A DNA stretch of 64,000 nt from JALEFZ01 sp964564415 (GTDB lineage: Bacteria > Bacteroidota > Bacteroidia > J057): positions 1-64,000 of the forward strand of contig CAZMAV010000010.1 in NCBI GenBank assembly GCA_964564415.1, written 5' to 3'. The notes under the pieces are model-generated. The model searched no databases and was not told the DNA's origin. It saw only the letters and a list, made by a program, of their open reading frames with translations. Made by a program: the position numbers and the translations under genes. This document shows positions 50,427 through 59,127 of this stretch, one piece after another (position 1 is the stretch's first letter; each line of letters starts with the position of its first letter).

Positions 50427-51383
50427 TTACATCCCTAGTTTTTCCAGGATTTCCTTGACCTTTTCCAGGTCGAGTAGGGTGATTCGGGCAATTTCTTCGG
50501 GGCTTTTTCCTTCCTTTCGAAGCTGAATAACTTGAAGGGTCAATTCAACGCCTCTCTTTTCCCCTTTTTTTTCCCCCTTCTTTTCACCCATTTTTTGGCC
50601 TTCGGTGTACCACTTGTGAGCAGCGGAGCCTTCTACAAAGCCCCAGGTTTCTGCTAAGCTTTCTACTTTTTCCATGATTTTTTCACTTTTGGACACTTGC
50701 AAATATACCTTGAAAGTACGAAAATATTCCCTTTTCAGTTCCTCCTCCATGATTTTGTCCAGGCCCGACAACAAACTTCCCAATTGGTCTACCAGGTTGT
50801 CGTCCCAGATGTGCTTCATGACCAGAAATCCTCGCTGAAGCAGGATCTCTTTGTATTGTACCTCGATTTCCCGGTCGCTCTTGACCTGAAGATTGGTCAG
50901 CAAATAGGAAAAATCAGGGATAAAGCCTTTCAGTTCGCTCAAATCTCCTCCCCAGAAATATTCCCCAAAGGACTTGTATTCCCAGTCGGCCCTGCCCTGG
51001 TAGACGATCATGGGGATCACAATCGGCAAGAACTTCCCTTTGTCTTTGTTAGCTAATTTCCATATCCCCAACATGTACTCCAGCAGTTGGAGATAGGGAT
51101 TTTTGACCTCAAAACTTTTATGCTCAAGGAGGAAGGCCAGCCAGACCTCCCTTTTTTGCCCATCCCCTAGTTTGATCCGATAGACCAAATCGGCAAAGGA
51201 CTCTCTGAGTTCTTTGTTCAAATAGCTATTAGAATCCCGGGTTAGGGTGGAAAAATCCAGCCGTTCTACCAATTCTTTTGGTAGGGTATTTTGGGTGTAG
51301 TTTTCCACCACCCTTTTATAAGAAAAAAGGGACTTGAAAAACTGATCATGGGGTTTGTGAGGAGATATGGGAGAGTCTGCCAT
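50427..51383 (-). CDS. Rpn/transposase_31-family PD-(D/E)XK nuclease
   Basis: A 318-residue protein opening with HDQFFKSLFSYKRVVENY, the start block of the Rpn (recombination-promoting nuclease) family. The active site is FADLVYRI...VWLAFLLEHKS (about residues 66-94), fitting D...ExK. MIVYQGRADWE follows. The tail has KKGEKKGEKKGEKRG and then a small helix pair. Rpn proteins of E. coli increase RecA-independent recombination and have weak nuclease activity. A T8 run and C-rich repeats at 50555-50590 encode the Lys/Glu/Gly tail. Confidence 0.82.
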   Translation of the reverse strand: MADSPISPHKPHDQFFKSLFSYKRVVENYTQNTLPKELVERLDFSTLTRDSNSYLNKELRESFADLVYRIKLGDGQKREVWLAFLLEHKSFEVKNPYLQLLEYMLGIWKLANKDKGKFLPIVIPMIVYQGRADWEYKSFGEYFWGGDLSELKGFIPDFSYLLTNLQVKSDREIEVQYKEILLQRGFLVMKHIWDDNLVDQLGSLLSGLDKIMEEELKREYFRTFKVYLQVSKSEKIMEKVESLAETWGFVEGSAAHKWYTEGQKMGEKKGEKKGEKRGVELTLQVIQLRKEGKSPEEIARITLLDLEKVKEILEKLGM

Positions 51384-51523
51384 ATGCTGGATAGTTGTGC
51401 TGTGATCATGACCTAGGATAAATCTAGAAAAATAAATACTAAAAATAAATATTTTTGCTAAAAATTTTATATGTCATTGCTTGATTTTATATTTTAAAAC
51501 AGAGGGGCCTTTTAAGCAGAAAA

Positions 51524-51548
51524 AAGCATCTCCCAAAGAGAGATGCTT
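51524..51548 (-). terminator. Intrinsic terminator of the leftward polysaccharide arm
   Basis: AAGCATCTC (51524-51532) pairs with GAGATGCTT (51540-51548), followed on the minus strand by TTTTTT. It lies 26 bp after the WlbA-like stop. Confidence 0.85.
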
Positions 51549-51574
51549 CCAAGTTTATCTATTCTTTTATCCCA

Positions 51575-52534
51575 TCAGGCATGGACACCATTGCCCCTGA
51601 GGAAGGGGTGGGCATGCCGAATATTATCGGATACTTTTGCTGAACTGATCCTATGGACGACTTCGATGGCTGGGCGGGCCATATCAGTGGTAAAGCCATT
51701 GCCTTGAAGGGTTTGCTCATAGACCCTGGTGTGTAGGTCAGTAAATCCGCCGGAGAATTCGATTTCCTCTCCGTCGACAGTGATGGAGCGATAGGTAGGC
51801 TGTCCCTTTTCTACAATCTCTTGGGGCAGATCTGTCTTGTCAATGGAGAGGTACCAGGTAACATCGGCATTTTCCAACTCCATGAAGCCACTCATTTTGG
51901 TGGACTCTTTTAGATAAACCTCGCTGGAAGTCTGTTTGCCAAACATCCACATGAGCATGTCAAAAAAGTGGATACCGATATTGGCAGCTACTCCTCCTGA
52001 TTTGCCAATGTCTCCCTTCCAGGAGTATAGGTACCAGGGACCTCTGGAGGTAATGTAAGAAAGGTTGACCTGATAGCGCTTTCCGCTGGTGTTGTTGGCT
52101 ATTTTTTCTTTCAAAGCAATCAGAGAAGGATGAACCCGAAGTTGGAGGATGGTATTCACATTACCCTCAGACTCTTCTTCAAGCTTTTGGAGAGCGTCTA
52201 GTTGCCAGGGATTGACGACGAGGGGTTTTTCGCAGATGGCTGAGGCGCCCAATCGGAGAGCCAAGCGGCAATGAGCATCGTGCAAATAGTTGGGGGTACA
52301 GATAGTGAGATAATCGATACCTCCTCGGCTTTCATCTCTTTTGATGCGCTCCAAGTGACGGTCAAAGCGCTCGTACTCTGTAAAAAAGGAACAGTTAGGG
52401 AAGTAGCGATCCAAGATACCTACGGAATCGTGGGGATCCATAGCAGCAACCAAGACGTTTCCTGTATCCTGTATAGCTTGAAGATGGCGGGGAGCAATGT
52501 ATCCAGCGGCTCCGGTGAGTGCAAATCTCTTCAT
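51575..52534 (-). CDS. Gfo/Idh/MocA-family oxidoreductase, WlbA/WbpB-like UDP-sugar 3-dehydrogenase
   Basis: A 319-residue NAD-dependent dehydrogenase. The start FALTGAAGYIAPRHLQAI (about residues 4-21), then NVLVAAMDPHDSVGILDRYFP (about 27-47), the EKP motif CEKPLVVNPW (about 100-109) and LQLRVHPSLIALKEK (about 128-142) are close to WlbA/WbpB. Those enzymes oxidise UDP-GlcNAcA at C3 in the pathway to UDP-2,3-diacetamido-uronic acids. The neighbouring 2-epimerase matches a later step of that pathway, so a diamino-uronate branch is likely, but the aminotransferase and acetyltransferase for it are not in this window. Confidence 0.82.
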   Translation of the reverse strand: MKRFALTGAAGYIAPRHLQAIQDTGNVLVAAMDPHDSVGILDRYFPNCSFFTEYERFDRHLERIKRDESRGGIDYLTICTPNYLHDAHCRLALRLGASAICEKPLVVNPWQLDALQKLEEESEGNVNTILQLRVHPSLIALKEKIANNTSGKRYQVNLSYITSRGPWYLYSWKGDIGKSGGVAANIGIHFFDMLMWMFGKQTSSEVYLKESTKMSGFMELENADVTWYLSIDKTDLPQEIVEKGQPTYRSITVDGEEIEFSGGFTDLHTRVYEQTLQGNGFTTDMARPAIEVVHRISSAKVSDNIRHAHPFLRGNGVHA

Positions 52535-52577
52535 TTTTTCAGTATAATGGGGTGTTACAAATAATGACTTTTATTAT

Positions 52578-53735
52578 TCAGGCGGGGATAGCATATTTTT
52601 TTGCGATAAAATCAACCATGGCCTGTACGGTAATATCAGCAGAATTCCCTTCTCCAAAAGTATCTTGTAACTTTTCGGTAAAAGAAAGTCCTTTTTCAGT
52701 TTGTTCTATCCAGCGGTTTACAGCATTCAGGATTTTTTCTGGATCAGCTCCAGTTATGATATTCCCTCCAGCTTCAACTGTTTCGGTCCACTCGGTTTCG
52801 TCGCGCATCGTCACACAGGGGCACTCCAAAAAGAAGGCTTCTTTTTGCAGGCCTCCTGAGTCTGTAAGGGCCATTCGGGCCCCTTTTACCAATTGCACCA
52901 TGTCCAGGTAGCCAACAGGTTCAAGAATAATAAGATTTTTGTTAGCTTTCCAGTCCGGAAGCACTTTTGGCAGGATATTTTTTGTCCTTGGGTGCATAGG
53001 AAAGACTACGGGGAGGTGGTCGTTGGCGATTTCATTGAAGGCATTCATGATATTGGCCAATCGCTGAGGATCATCGGTATTTTCGGCTCTATGGCAGGTG
53101 GCAATGGCATAAGACTTAGGTATCAGGTCGAGCTTTGCAAGGATATGGGACTTGTGGGCTGCCAGTTTTGCATTGAGGAGGACAGTATCATACATGATAT
53201 CTCCACTTGAGATGGTCCTGTTGTCCAGTCCTTCTTTTTTCAGGTTGCTTACTGCCGCTGGGGTAGGGGCCAGGAGAAGGTCCGAGACATGGTCGGACAT
53301 GATCCGGTTGACTTCCTCGGGCATCATTCGGTTGAAACTCCTCAGGCCTGCTTCAATGTGGGCGATGGGTACATGAAGCTTGGCAGCTGCCAGCGCACCT
53401 GCAACGGTGGAGTTGGTATCACCAAATATGACCAACATGTCTGGCTTTTCCTCCATCAAAATTTTTTCGATGCCCTCCAGCATTTTTCCTGTTTGAGCCC
53501 CGTGAGGTCCTGAGCCCACCCCAAGGTTGATGTCGGGATGTGGAATTTCGAGTTCGTCAAAAAAGATATCCGACATACCATGGTCGTAATGTTGACCTGT
53601 GTGTATGATGAAATGCTGAATGGATAGGGGATTGCCAGTTTGATTGAAGGTTTCGATGGCTTTCACCAAGGGAGAAAGCTTGATAAATTGGGGCCTGGCA
53701 CCTACCAGGCTCATCAATTTAATAGATTTAGTCAT
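52578..53735 (-). CDS. Non-hydrolysing UDP-N-acetylglucosamine 2-epimerase (WecB/WbpI-like)
   Basis: A 385-residue epimerase: GARPQFIKLSPL (about residues 12-23), FGDTNSTVAGALAAAKL (about 103-119), HIEAGLRSFNRMMPEE (about 125-140) and ATCHRAENTDDP. It converts UDP-GlcNAc (WecB) or UDP-GlcNAc3NAcA (WbpI) to the manno form. Adjacency to WlbA favours the second. The gene is 43 bp upstream of WlbA on the same strand. Confidence 0.85.
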   Translation of the reverse strand: MTKSIKLMSLVGARPQFIKLSPLVKAIETFNQTGNPLSIQHFIIHTGQHYDHGMSDIFFDELEIPHPDINLGVGSGPHGAQTGKMLEGIEKILMEEKPDMLVIFGDTNSTVAGALAAAKLHVPIAHIEAGLRSFNRMMPEEVNRIMSDHVSDLLLAPTPAAVSNLKKEGLDNRTISSGDIMYDTVLLNAKLAAHKSHILAKLDLIPKSYAIATCHRAENTDDPQRLANIMNAFNEIANDHLPVVFPMHPRTKNILPKVLPDWKANKNLIILEPVGYLDMVQLVKGARMALTDSGGLQKEAFFLECPCVTMRDETEWTETVEAGGNIITGADPEKILNAVNRWIEQTEKGLSFTEKLQDTFGEGNSADITVQAMVDFIAKKYAIPA

Positions 53736-53855
53736 CTCTGTTTTATTATTGCATGAGAAGTGTGTCGATAGTTAGGGACGAGAAGGCAGAACTCAAGGAA
53801 ATTTTTCCATCGTCAAAGAGGATAGGATCGAGCCCCAAATATGGAAGGCTTGGTC

Positions 53856-54968
53856 TCAGTCTTGTCTTTCTTCGATATTTTGGATTTTTTCCAGGCTGCT
53901 GGTGTTGATGTGGAAGAGCTCGTCGAAATAACGCTTGTTTTGCAGGGAAAGAAAGCCTAAGCTCAAAAATTGTAGGGCTACTACCAAGCAGATCCCCCCT
54001 ACATAGAAGGCATGCGGACGCTGCTTGAAGACTTCTGCGACAGCCTTGCTAAATTTGGTATTATAGAATACCCCATCTGCTTCCAGAATTTCAATAGCGG
54101 GGTATATTTCCGCTACATTTACGAATGTCCAACCGATCATATATAAGGCTAGGAGCATGAGTAATCCTCCAAAGGTCATGAAGAGCCCGTAAGGCCTGAA
54201 CATAAAACTTGACATAAGACCAGCTAGGATACCCTTGAATATTTTGATGCTGGACACACGGGCGGGTGCCTCTAGCTGAAGGCTCCAATCCAGATGGGCT
54301 GGTATTTCTACGATCTTACCCCTCAAAATCAAGGCTTTGAAGATGATTTCGGGATTGATAGAAAAGGTATTGGATTTGAGGTTTACTTTTCTTATGAAGT
54401 CCCGTTTATAGGCCCTAACCATAGCGGTAAAGGTCTTGATATCGGTATTAGGTGCAGAATAGCTCATGATGCGATTGACTACCTTGCTGAGGGTTAGCCT
54501 CATAAAGGGCACCTTGGTATTTTTGCCGCCCCTCATGTAGGGGGAAGCCAGGACGACGTCTGCATCGGTTTCTATGGCTTTGCTAACCAGCCTTTCAATG
54601 TGCTCTTGGTGATAGCTTAGGTCCAGGTCCATGACCACAATGTAATCCCCCTTGGCATTGGCGAAACCTGTCCTTAGGGCTCCTCCCAGATTTTTATTAG
54701 AAGGATGGTGAATGATCCTGACATTGGGATGAGACTCGGCAAAGGCATCTGCCAGTTCTTTGGTTCTATCCTTGCTGCCATCATTGACCAAGAGGATTTC
54801 AAAGTCGTATTTGTTTTTGAGGCCCATCATGTAATCCCAAAGAATTTGAAGATTTTGAGTTACGATGGCCTCTTCGTTATAAGCAGGAGCAAGTACTGTG
54901 ATCGAGGGTAAAGCCTGAGCTTCTGTCTCTTCTGCAGATGTAGAATAGGTGAAATCTGTGGTCTGCAT
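53856..54968 (-). CDS. GT2 glycosyltransferase with C-terminal membrane helices
   Basis: A 370-residue GT-A fold protein: ITVLAPAYNEEAIV (about residues 22-35), LLVNDGSKDRT (about 60-70), KNLGGALRTGFANAKGDYI (about 96-114) and VVMDLDLSYHQE (DXD-like, about 115-126). The second half has two hydrophobic segments (GLFMTFGGLLMLLALYMIGWTF and FYVGGICLVVALQFLSLGF), as in undecaprenyl-phosphate sugar transferases. It may load a carrier or extend a lipid-linked glycan at the inner membrane. A TATCTTTA box lies at 54989-54982, 13 bp before the start. Confidence 0.85.
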   Translation of the reverse strand: MQTTDFTYSTSAEETEAQALPSITVLAPAYNEEAIVTQNLQILWDYMMGLKNKYDFEILLVNDGSKDRTKELADAFAESHPNVRIIHHPSNKNLGGALRTGFANAKGDYIVVMDLDLSYHQEHIERLVSKAIETDADVVLASPYMRGGKNTKVPFMRLTLSKVVNRIMSYSAPNTDIKTFTAMVRAYKRDFIRKVNLKSNTFSINPEIIFKALILRGKIVEIPAHLDWSLQLEAPARVSSIKIFKGILAGLMSSFMFRPYGLFMTFGGLLMLLALYMIGWTFVNVAEIYPAIEILEADGVFYNTKFSKAVAEVFKQRPHAFYVGGICLVVALQFLSLGFLSLQNKRYFDELFHINTSSLEKIQNIEERQD

Positions 54969-54981
54969 GATTTTTACTTTC

Positions 54982-54989
54982 TAAAGATA
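54982..54989 (-). promoter_or_regulatory. -7 box of the leftward polysaccharide arm
   Basis: TATCTTTA on the minus strand, 13 bp upstream of the GT2 ATG, differs from TAnnTTTG only in the last base. Confidence 0.45.
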
Positions 54990-55776
54990 AATAAGGACTA
55001 AAGTTGTGTGTCGATGATTCTTATCTTTCTATCCAAAATTTAATGGATCAGAAACCAATGATTTTGTTTCCGTTGAAACCCCAGCTTTGTAGGAGTCAAT
55101 ATTGAAAGAAGAACATCAAAAAGAACCGAAGGATCGGAAAAGCCTTCTATGATGGCGATAAAGTCAGTCTGGTAAGCTCAAATTTGTTGCCAGCTTTTTG
55201 ATAAGCAACGGAATGGCAAACTGGACTGGCCCTCCTGTACAGTAGTTCCCAAATTTTATATAGCAAAAATAAAAAATTCATCCAGGCAGAAAGGACGATC
55301 TTTCGGGAACAGTTACAACTTACTGACCCAAGTGAAATTATTGCCTGTTAGGCAGTAATTTATTAGGGATTGACAGAAGGAAGGCTATCCGTAGCATGAA
55401 TAAGTAGAAAGGAGAATCACCTTGAAAACCCATTAAAAGAATCGGTCGAGTCCAAGACTTTGGTCGAACGATTCAATGTTAGAATCTTACAATTCAAGGT
55501 AGGATTAGGCAGGTTCAGCCTCCCAGATAAGTTCCTGCCCCTAATATTCCTACATTTGTCTTTGTCATATTTCTACACACAGGGTGGATAGGGATTTTCA
55601 CCCGTTCGTTCTTCTGACCCTCTGATGGAAAAGCCATTCTTTTTTACTGAATTTTTCCATCTGAAGTAATAAGTTATTCGATATTGGACCATTTCTTGTT
55701 AAGAAAATAATCAATTTCGTCTAACCGTTCTTCCCAACCACAAAAATCTTCACATTCCATCGAACCCTAATTCTAT
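54990..55776. other. Long non-coding region between divergent polysaccharide arms
   Basis: About 790 bp without a plausible gene. TACATTTG at 55551-55558 is an exact -7-type box facing the export gene, giving a leader of about 210 bases if used. GATGGAAAA (55624-55632) and TTTTCCATC (55653-55661) form a hairpin with a 20-base loop inside that leader. A TTATTGCC/GGCAGTAA partial palindrome lies near 55338-55358. The length and position suggest regulated expression of the capsule arm. Confidence 0.45.
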
Positions 55777-56595
55777 ATGTTGAGATACATTATCATTCTC
55801 TCCGCAGCTTTAATGTTCCTTTCGAGCTGCGTATCTTACAAAAATATGCAGATGCTTGCTACTCAGGAGCAATTGTCGGCTTCGGATACGGCCCTGTTGT
55901 ACCAACTTACTCCTTTGGAAGATTATAAATTCAGGTATGACGATCAGCTTTTTATCAAGGTCAATGCATATGAAGGTAGCACCAAAGATCTGTTCAACGA
56001 TGGGGCAGGAGGAGGAGCAACCGGCAATACCAGCCAGTCCTTGTATTTTACTTCCTTCAATTATTTGATCGACAAAGATGGGATGATCGAGCTTCCCCTT
56101 ATTGGGAAGCAAAGGGTGGTGGGACTTACTTCGTCTCAGGTGAAGGATAGCCTGGACCGCAAATTACGAGATCATCTTCCCAATCCTTCTTCTATCGTCC
56201 GTCTTTCGAGCTTTAAAATTACCATTTTGGGAGAAGTTACCAATCCTGGTGTACACGAAATATTTGCCGACAGGATCAGTCTTTTACAGGCCATTGGACT
56301 TTCTGGAGGCCTGACAGAATATGCTGATTTGGAGCATGTGAAATTGGTAAGGGAAACTTCTGAAAATCAATTGGGTACGGTCTACATGGACCTTACTAAG
56401 GCAGATGTTCACAATAATGAATTCTATTTCCTACGTCCTGGAGACATCATTTATATCGAACCTCTAAAGGCCAAGGCATTTGCAGTGAGTACCCAGTCCC
56501 TATCTCCCGTATTTCAGACCTTGTCCTTCGTGACGGTTATTTTCAATTCTGTGATTATCCTCATGAATTTTCAAAATCAGAACGATAACGACTGA
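55777..56595 (+). CDS. Wza-like polysaccharide export lipoprotein
   Basis: A 272-residue outer-membrane exporter component. ALMFLSSC gives the lipobox (Cys near 18), then the poly-export domain YKFRYDDQLFIKVNAYEGS (about residues 51-69) and IDKDGMIELPLIGKQRVVGLT (about 97-117), followed by a SLBB-like segment FKITILGEVTNPGVHEIF (about 146-163). A C-terminal hydrophobic helix (LSFVTVIFNSVIILMNF) is typical of Bacteroidota Wza. It forms the periplasm-to-surface channel with the Wzc-type protein encoded next. Confidence 0.9.
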   Translation: MLRYIIILSAALMFLSSCVSYKNMQMLATQEQLSASDTALLYQLTPLEDYKFRYDDQLFIKVNAYEGSTKDLFNDGAGGGATGNTSQSLYFTSFNYLIDKDGMIELPLIGKQRVVGLTSSQVKDSLDRKLRDHLPNPSSIVRLSSFKITILGEVTNPGVHEIFADRISLLQAIGLSGGLTEYADLEHVKLVRETSENQLGTVYMDLTKADVHNNEFYFLRPGDIIYIEPLKAKAFAVSTQSLSPVFQTLSFVTVIFNSVIILMNFQNQNDND

Positions 56596-56649
56596 TAGCT
56601 TGAATTTAAGGATTTTTTAGAATTTAAAACTTTTCAAAATTTCAAAGCG

Positions 56650-59127
56650 GTGGCATATAACAATCAAGACAGTAATTACGGTAGCTATTACGCAGACTAT
56701 TCCCTCATGGGGAAGGAAGAAACGATCAACATTGCGCAGCTTCTCAGTCTGTTGCTCAAGCGCTGGTATGTATTCGTAATAGCTGTGCCCATCTTTGTAG
56801 GCCTGGGCGTTCTTTACCTTATGAAGACCCCAAAAACCTACAAGACAGGTGCATCGCTGATGATAGAGCAGGGAGGGCCTAGCTTTGGGAAAGGACAGAC
56901 GTTTTCAGAGGGGATTTCTTTCATTCCCCTCACCGACAACATTGTGAATGAAATAGCCTATCTGCGTTCTTACTCCCTGATTAATCAGGTGATAGAAAGG
57001 CTTAATTTCGAGGTCAAATATTTCGAGAAGAGTGGGTTCAAGGAAATTGAACACTTTGAAGATCCGACCTTCCCATTTACTGTGAATATCGACTATTCGC
57101 ATCCACAAATGTCCAACGTTCAGTATTTTGTCGAAATATTGAATGAGTCCCAGTATAGTATAAGCATTGAAGGGACGGAATCCTTCCCTTTGTTTACCAA
57201 AGGAATCACCTCTGAGGAGAATGAGATTGCCACCATCCAACTTGGAGAGACCTTTGAATTTGAGGAAACAGGTACCTTCGGTCAGGTCATGGAGAACCAG
57301 TACTTCAGGTTTACTTTGGAAAAGGTAGAGAGGGGTAAAATAAAAGATGGGTCAGATTATGGATTCACCTTTATTCCCAACCCTTTTTGGGCCTCTTATT
57401 ATCAAAGCGCGGTGGAGGTATCCAAGGTTCCCGAGGGTCGTGTCGTCTTGATCAATGCAGAAGGACCTGTACCTGCTAAAGACATCAAATACCTCAATGC
57501 CCTGGGCCAGACCTACATCGATACACGGTTGGCACAGAAAAATGCCTTTGCCGATGGGACCATTGATTTTATTACTACTCAGTTAAATTCGGTCAAAGGG
57601 CAAGTGGACAGCACCAGAGAAGAGTTTATCAAGACCACCCGTGAACAGGCCACTACAGTTTTAGGGGGTACCGGAAGTTCTATGAGTGCCCGCCTTCAGG
57701 AAGCTGAGCGCAATAAAACCGAGATTTTTAAGCATATCAACTATCTGGAGACCAACTTGGAAGCAGTAAAGGGAGGAGGAGAACTCGTTTACCTCGATCC
57801 CATGACCATCGGCCTTAACGCCCCAAATATCTTTCAAACCATAGGTAAACTAAGCGACCTAAAACAGGAACTCATCGAGCTAAGGGTAACAGGTGGTGAC
57901 CTGGAAAAAAAGGTAAAGGAAAGCCAGATTGATGAAACGCAGAGGAGTCTCAGAGGTATGTTGGCAGGCCTGCTGAGCTCCAAGCAACTGGAACTGAGAA
58001 GTGTCAATCGAACTATAGGTAAATTACAGTCTGAAATCAAATCTGCTCCCGGCGCTCAGTCGGCCATCAGTACTGCTCAGCGCACACTTGAACTCAACGA
58101 GTCTTTGCTGGATTACCTGCGCCAATCTCTTGCGGCAGCTCAGATTTCAAAGGCAGGAACCAAGCCGGATTCCTATTTCCTGGACAAAGCCAGGATGAAA
58201 AGCTCAGGTCCTGTATCTCCCAAACCCTTTGTCATACTTGCTGCGGCATTTACCTTGGGTATGGCCCTTCCAGCTGCTATTGTTATTCTCTTGTCTTTCT
58301 TCAATGATAAGATTAGGGATGAGGAGCATCTCAAATCCCTTACCGATATACCCGTACTGGCCTCCATTGTACACGAGGAAGAGCCAGATAGCATACAATC
58401 TCCGGATTTTATTCTCTCTCCCCTGGCAGAGGCCTTCCGCTACCTAAATATCAATGTGGACTATGTTTTAAATCCACAGAACAACGAAAAGGTGGTCGGC
58501 GTGACCTCCATCGTCAAAGGTGAAGGGAAGACCTTCAACTCAGTTCATCTGGGTGCCGTCATGGCTATGTCGGGCAAGCGGACCATCATCGTGGGAGCAG
58601 ACATTCGCCGTCCTCAGCTCTACCACCGCCTGGGACTGGACAATGAGGTAGGCCTTACCAACTATCTTCTCGGAAGGACAGCACTGGATGAGGTAGTCAA
58701 AGAAACCAAGATTCAGAACCTCTATGCGATTACCAGTGGCAATCGTCCTCCAAATCTTGTAGAGCTATTGAATTCCCCTTCTCTTCCTAACCTGGTGGAG
58801 GAACTCCAAGCCAACTTCGATTACGTCATTATAGATACTCCTCCGGTAGGTCTGGTCTCGGATTACTTGATCCTGGCTCCCCTCATGGATATCAATTTGA
58901 TCGTGACCCGCGAGCGTTATTCGAAGATAGACTTCATCAAAGAGGTCAACAACATGAGGGTGACCGAAAAGCTTTCACGCCTGTACTTCGTCCTTAATGA
59001 TGTAAGGGCCAATAAGGCCGGTTATGGCAAGGGGAAGTATGGTTCCCGCTATGAGTACGGCTATGGTGAGAGCAAGAAGAGCAAGAAAAAGTCAAAGTCG
59101 AAAAAAAATAAAATTTCCGTCTCGTGA
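56650..59127 (+). CDS. Wzc-like chain-length determinant/tyrosine autokinase
   Basis: An 825-residue inner-membrane protein starting at GTG. A Wzz domain spans about 25-130 with the first helix WYVFVIAVPIFVGLGVLYLM, then a long periplasmic coiled-coil region. A second helix lies at about 525-550. The BY-kinase is at about 590-790: Walker A SIVKGEGKTFNS (about 620), Walker A' VGADIRRPQLYH (about 650) and Walker B VIIDTPPVGLVSD (about 725). The tail contains many Tyr (YGKGKYGSRYEYGYGE, about 790-806), the usual autophosphorylation cluster, then a Lys-rich end. It regulates polymer length and export with Wza. The start is 54 bp after Wza and overlaps the epimerase by 4 bp at the end. Confidence 0.9.
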   Translation: MAYNNQDSNYGSYYADYSLMGKEETINIAQLLSLLLKRWYVFVIAVPIFVGLGVLYLMKTPKTYKTGASLMIEQGGPSFGKGQTFSEGISFIPLTDNIVNEIAYLRSYSLINQVIERLNFEVKYFEKSGFKEIEHFEDPTFPFTVNIDYSHPQMSNVQYFVEILNESQYSISIEGTESFPLFTKGITSEENEIATIQLGETFEFEETGTFGQVMENQYFRFTLEKVERGKIKDGSDYGFTFIPNPFWASYYQSAVEVSKVPEGRVVLINAEGPVPAKDIKYLNALGQTYIDTRLAQKNAFADGTIDFITTQLNSVKGQVDSTREEFIKTTREQATTVLGGTGSSMSARLQEAERNKTEIFKHINYLETNLEAVKGGGELVYLDPMTIGLNAPNIFQTIGKLSDLKQELIELRVTGGDLEKKVKESQIDETQRSLRGMLAGLLSSKQLELRSVNRTIGKLQSEIKSAPGAQSAISTAQRTLELNESLLDYLRQSLAAAQISKAGTKPDSYFLDKARMKSSGPVSPKPFVILAAAFTLGMALPAAIVILLSFFNDKIRDEEHLKSLTDIPVLASIVHEEEPDSIQSPDFILSPLAEAFRYLNINVDYVLNPQNNEKVVGVTSIVKGEGKTFNSVHLGAVMAMSGKRTIIVGADIRRPQLYHRLGLDNEVGLTNYLLGRTALDEVVKETKIQNLYAITSGNRPPNLVELLNSPSLPNLVEELQANFDYVIIDTPPVGLVSDYLILAPLMDINLIVTRERYSKIDFIKEVNNMRVTEKLSRLYFVLNDVRANKAGYGKGKYGSRYEYGYGESKKSKKKSKSKKNKISVS

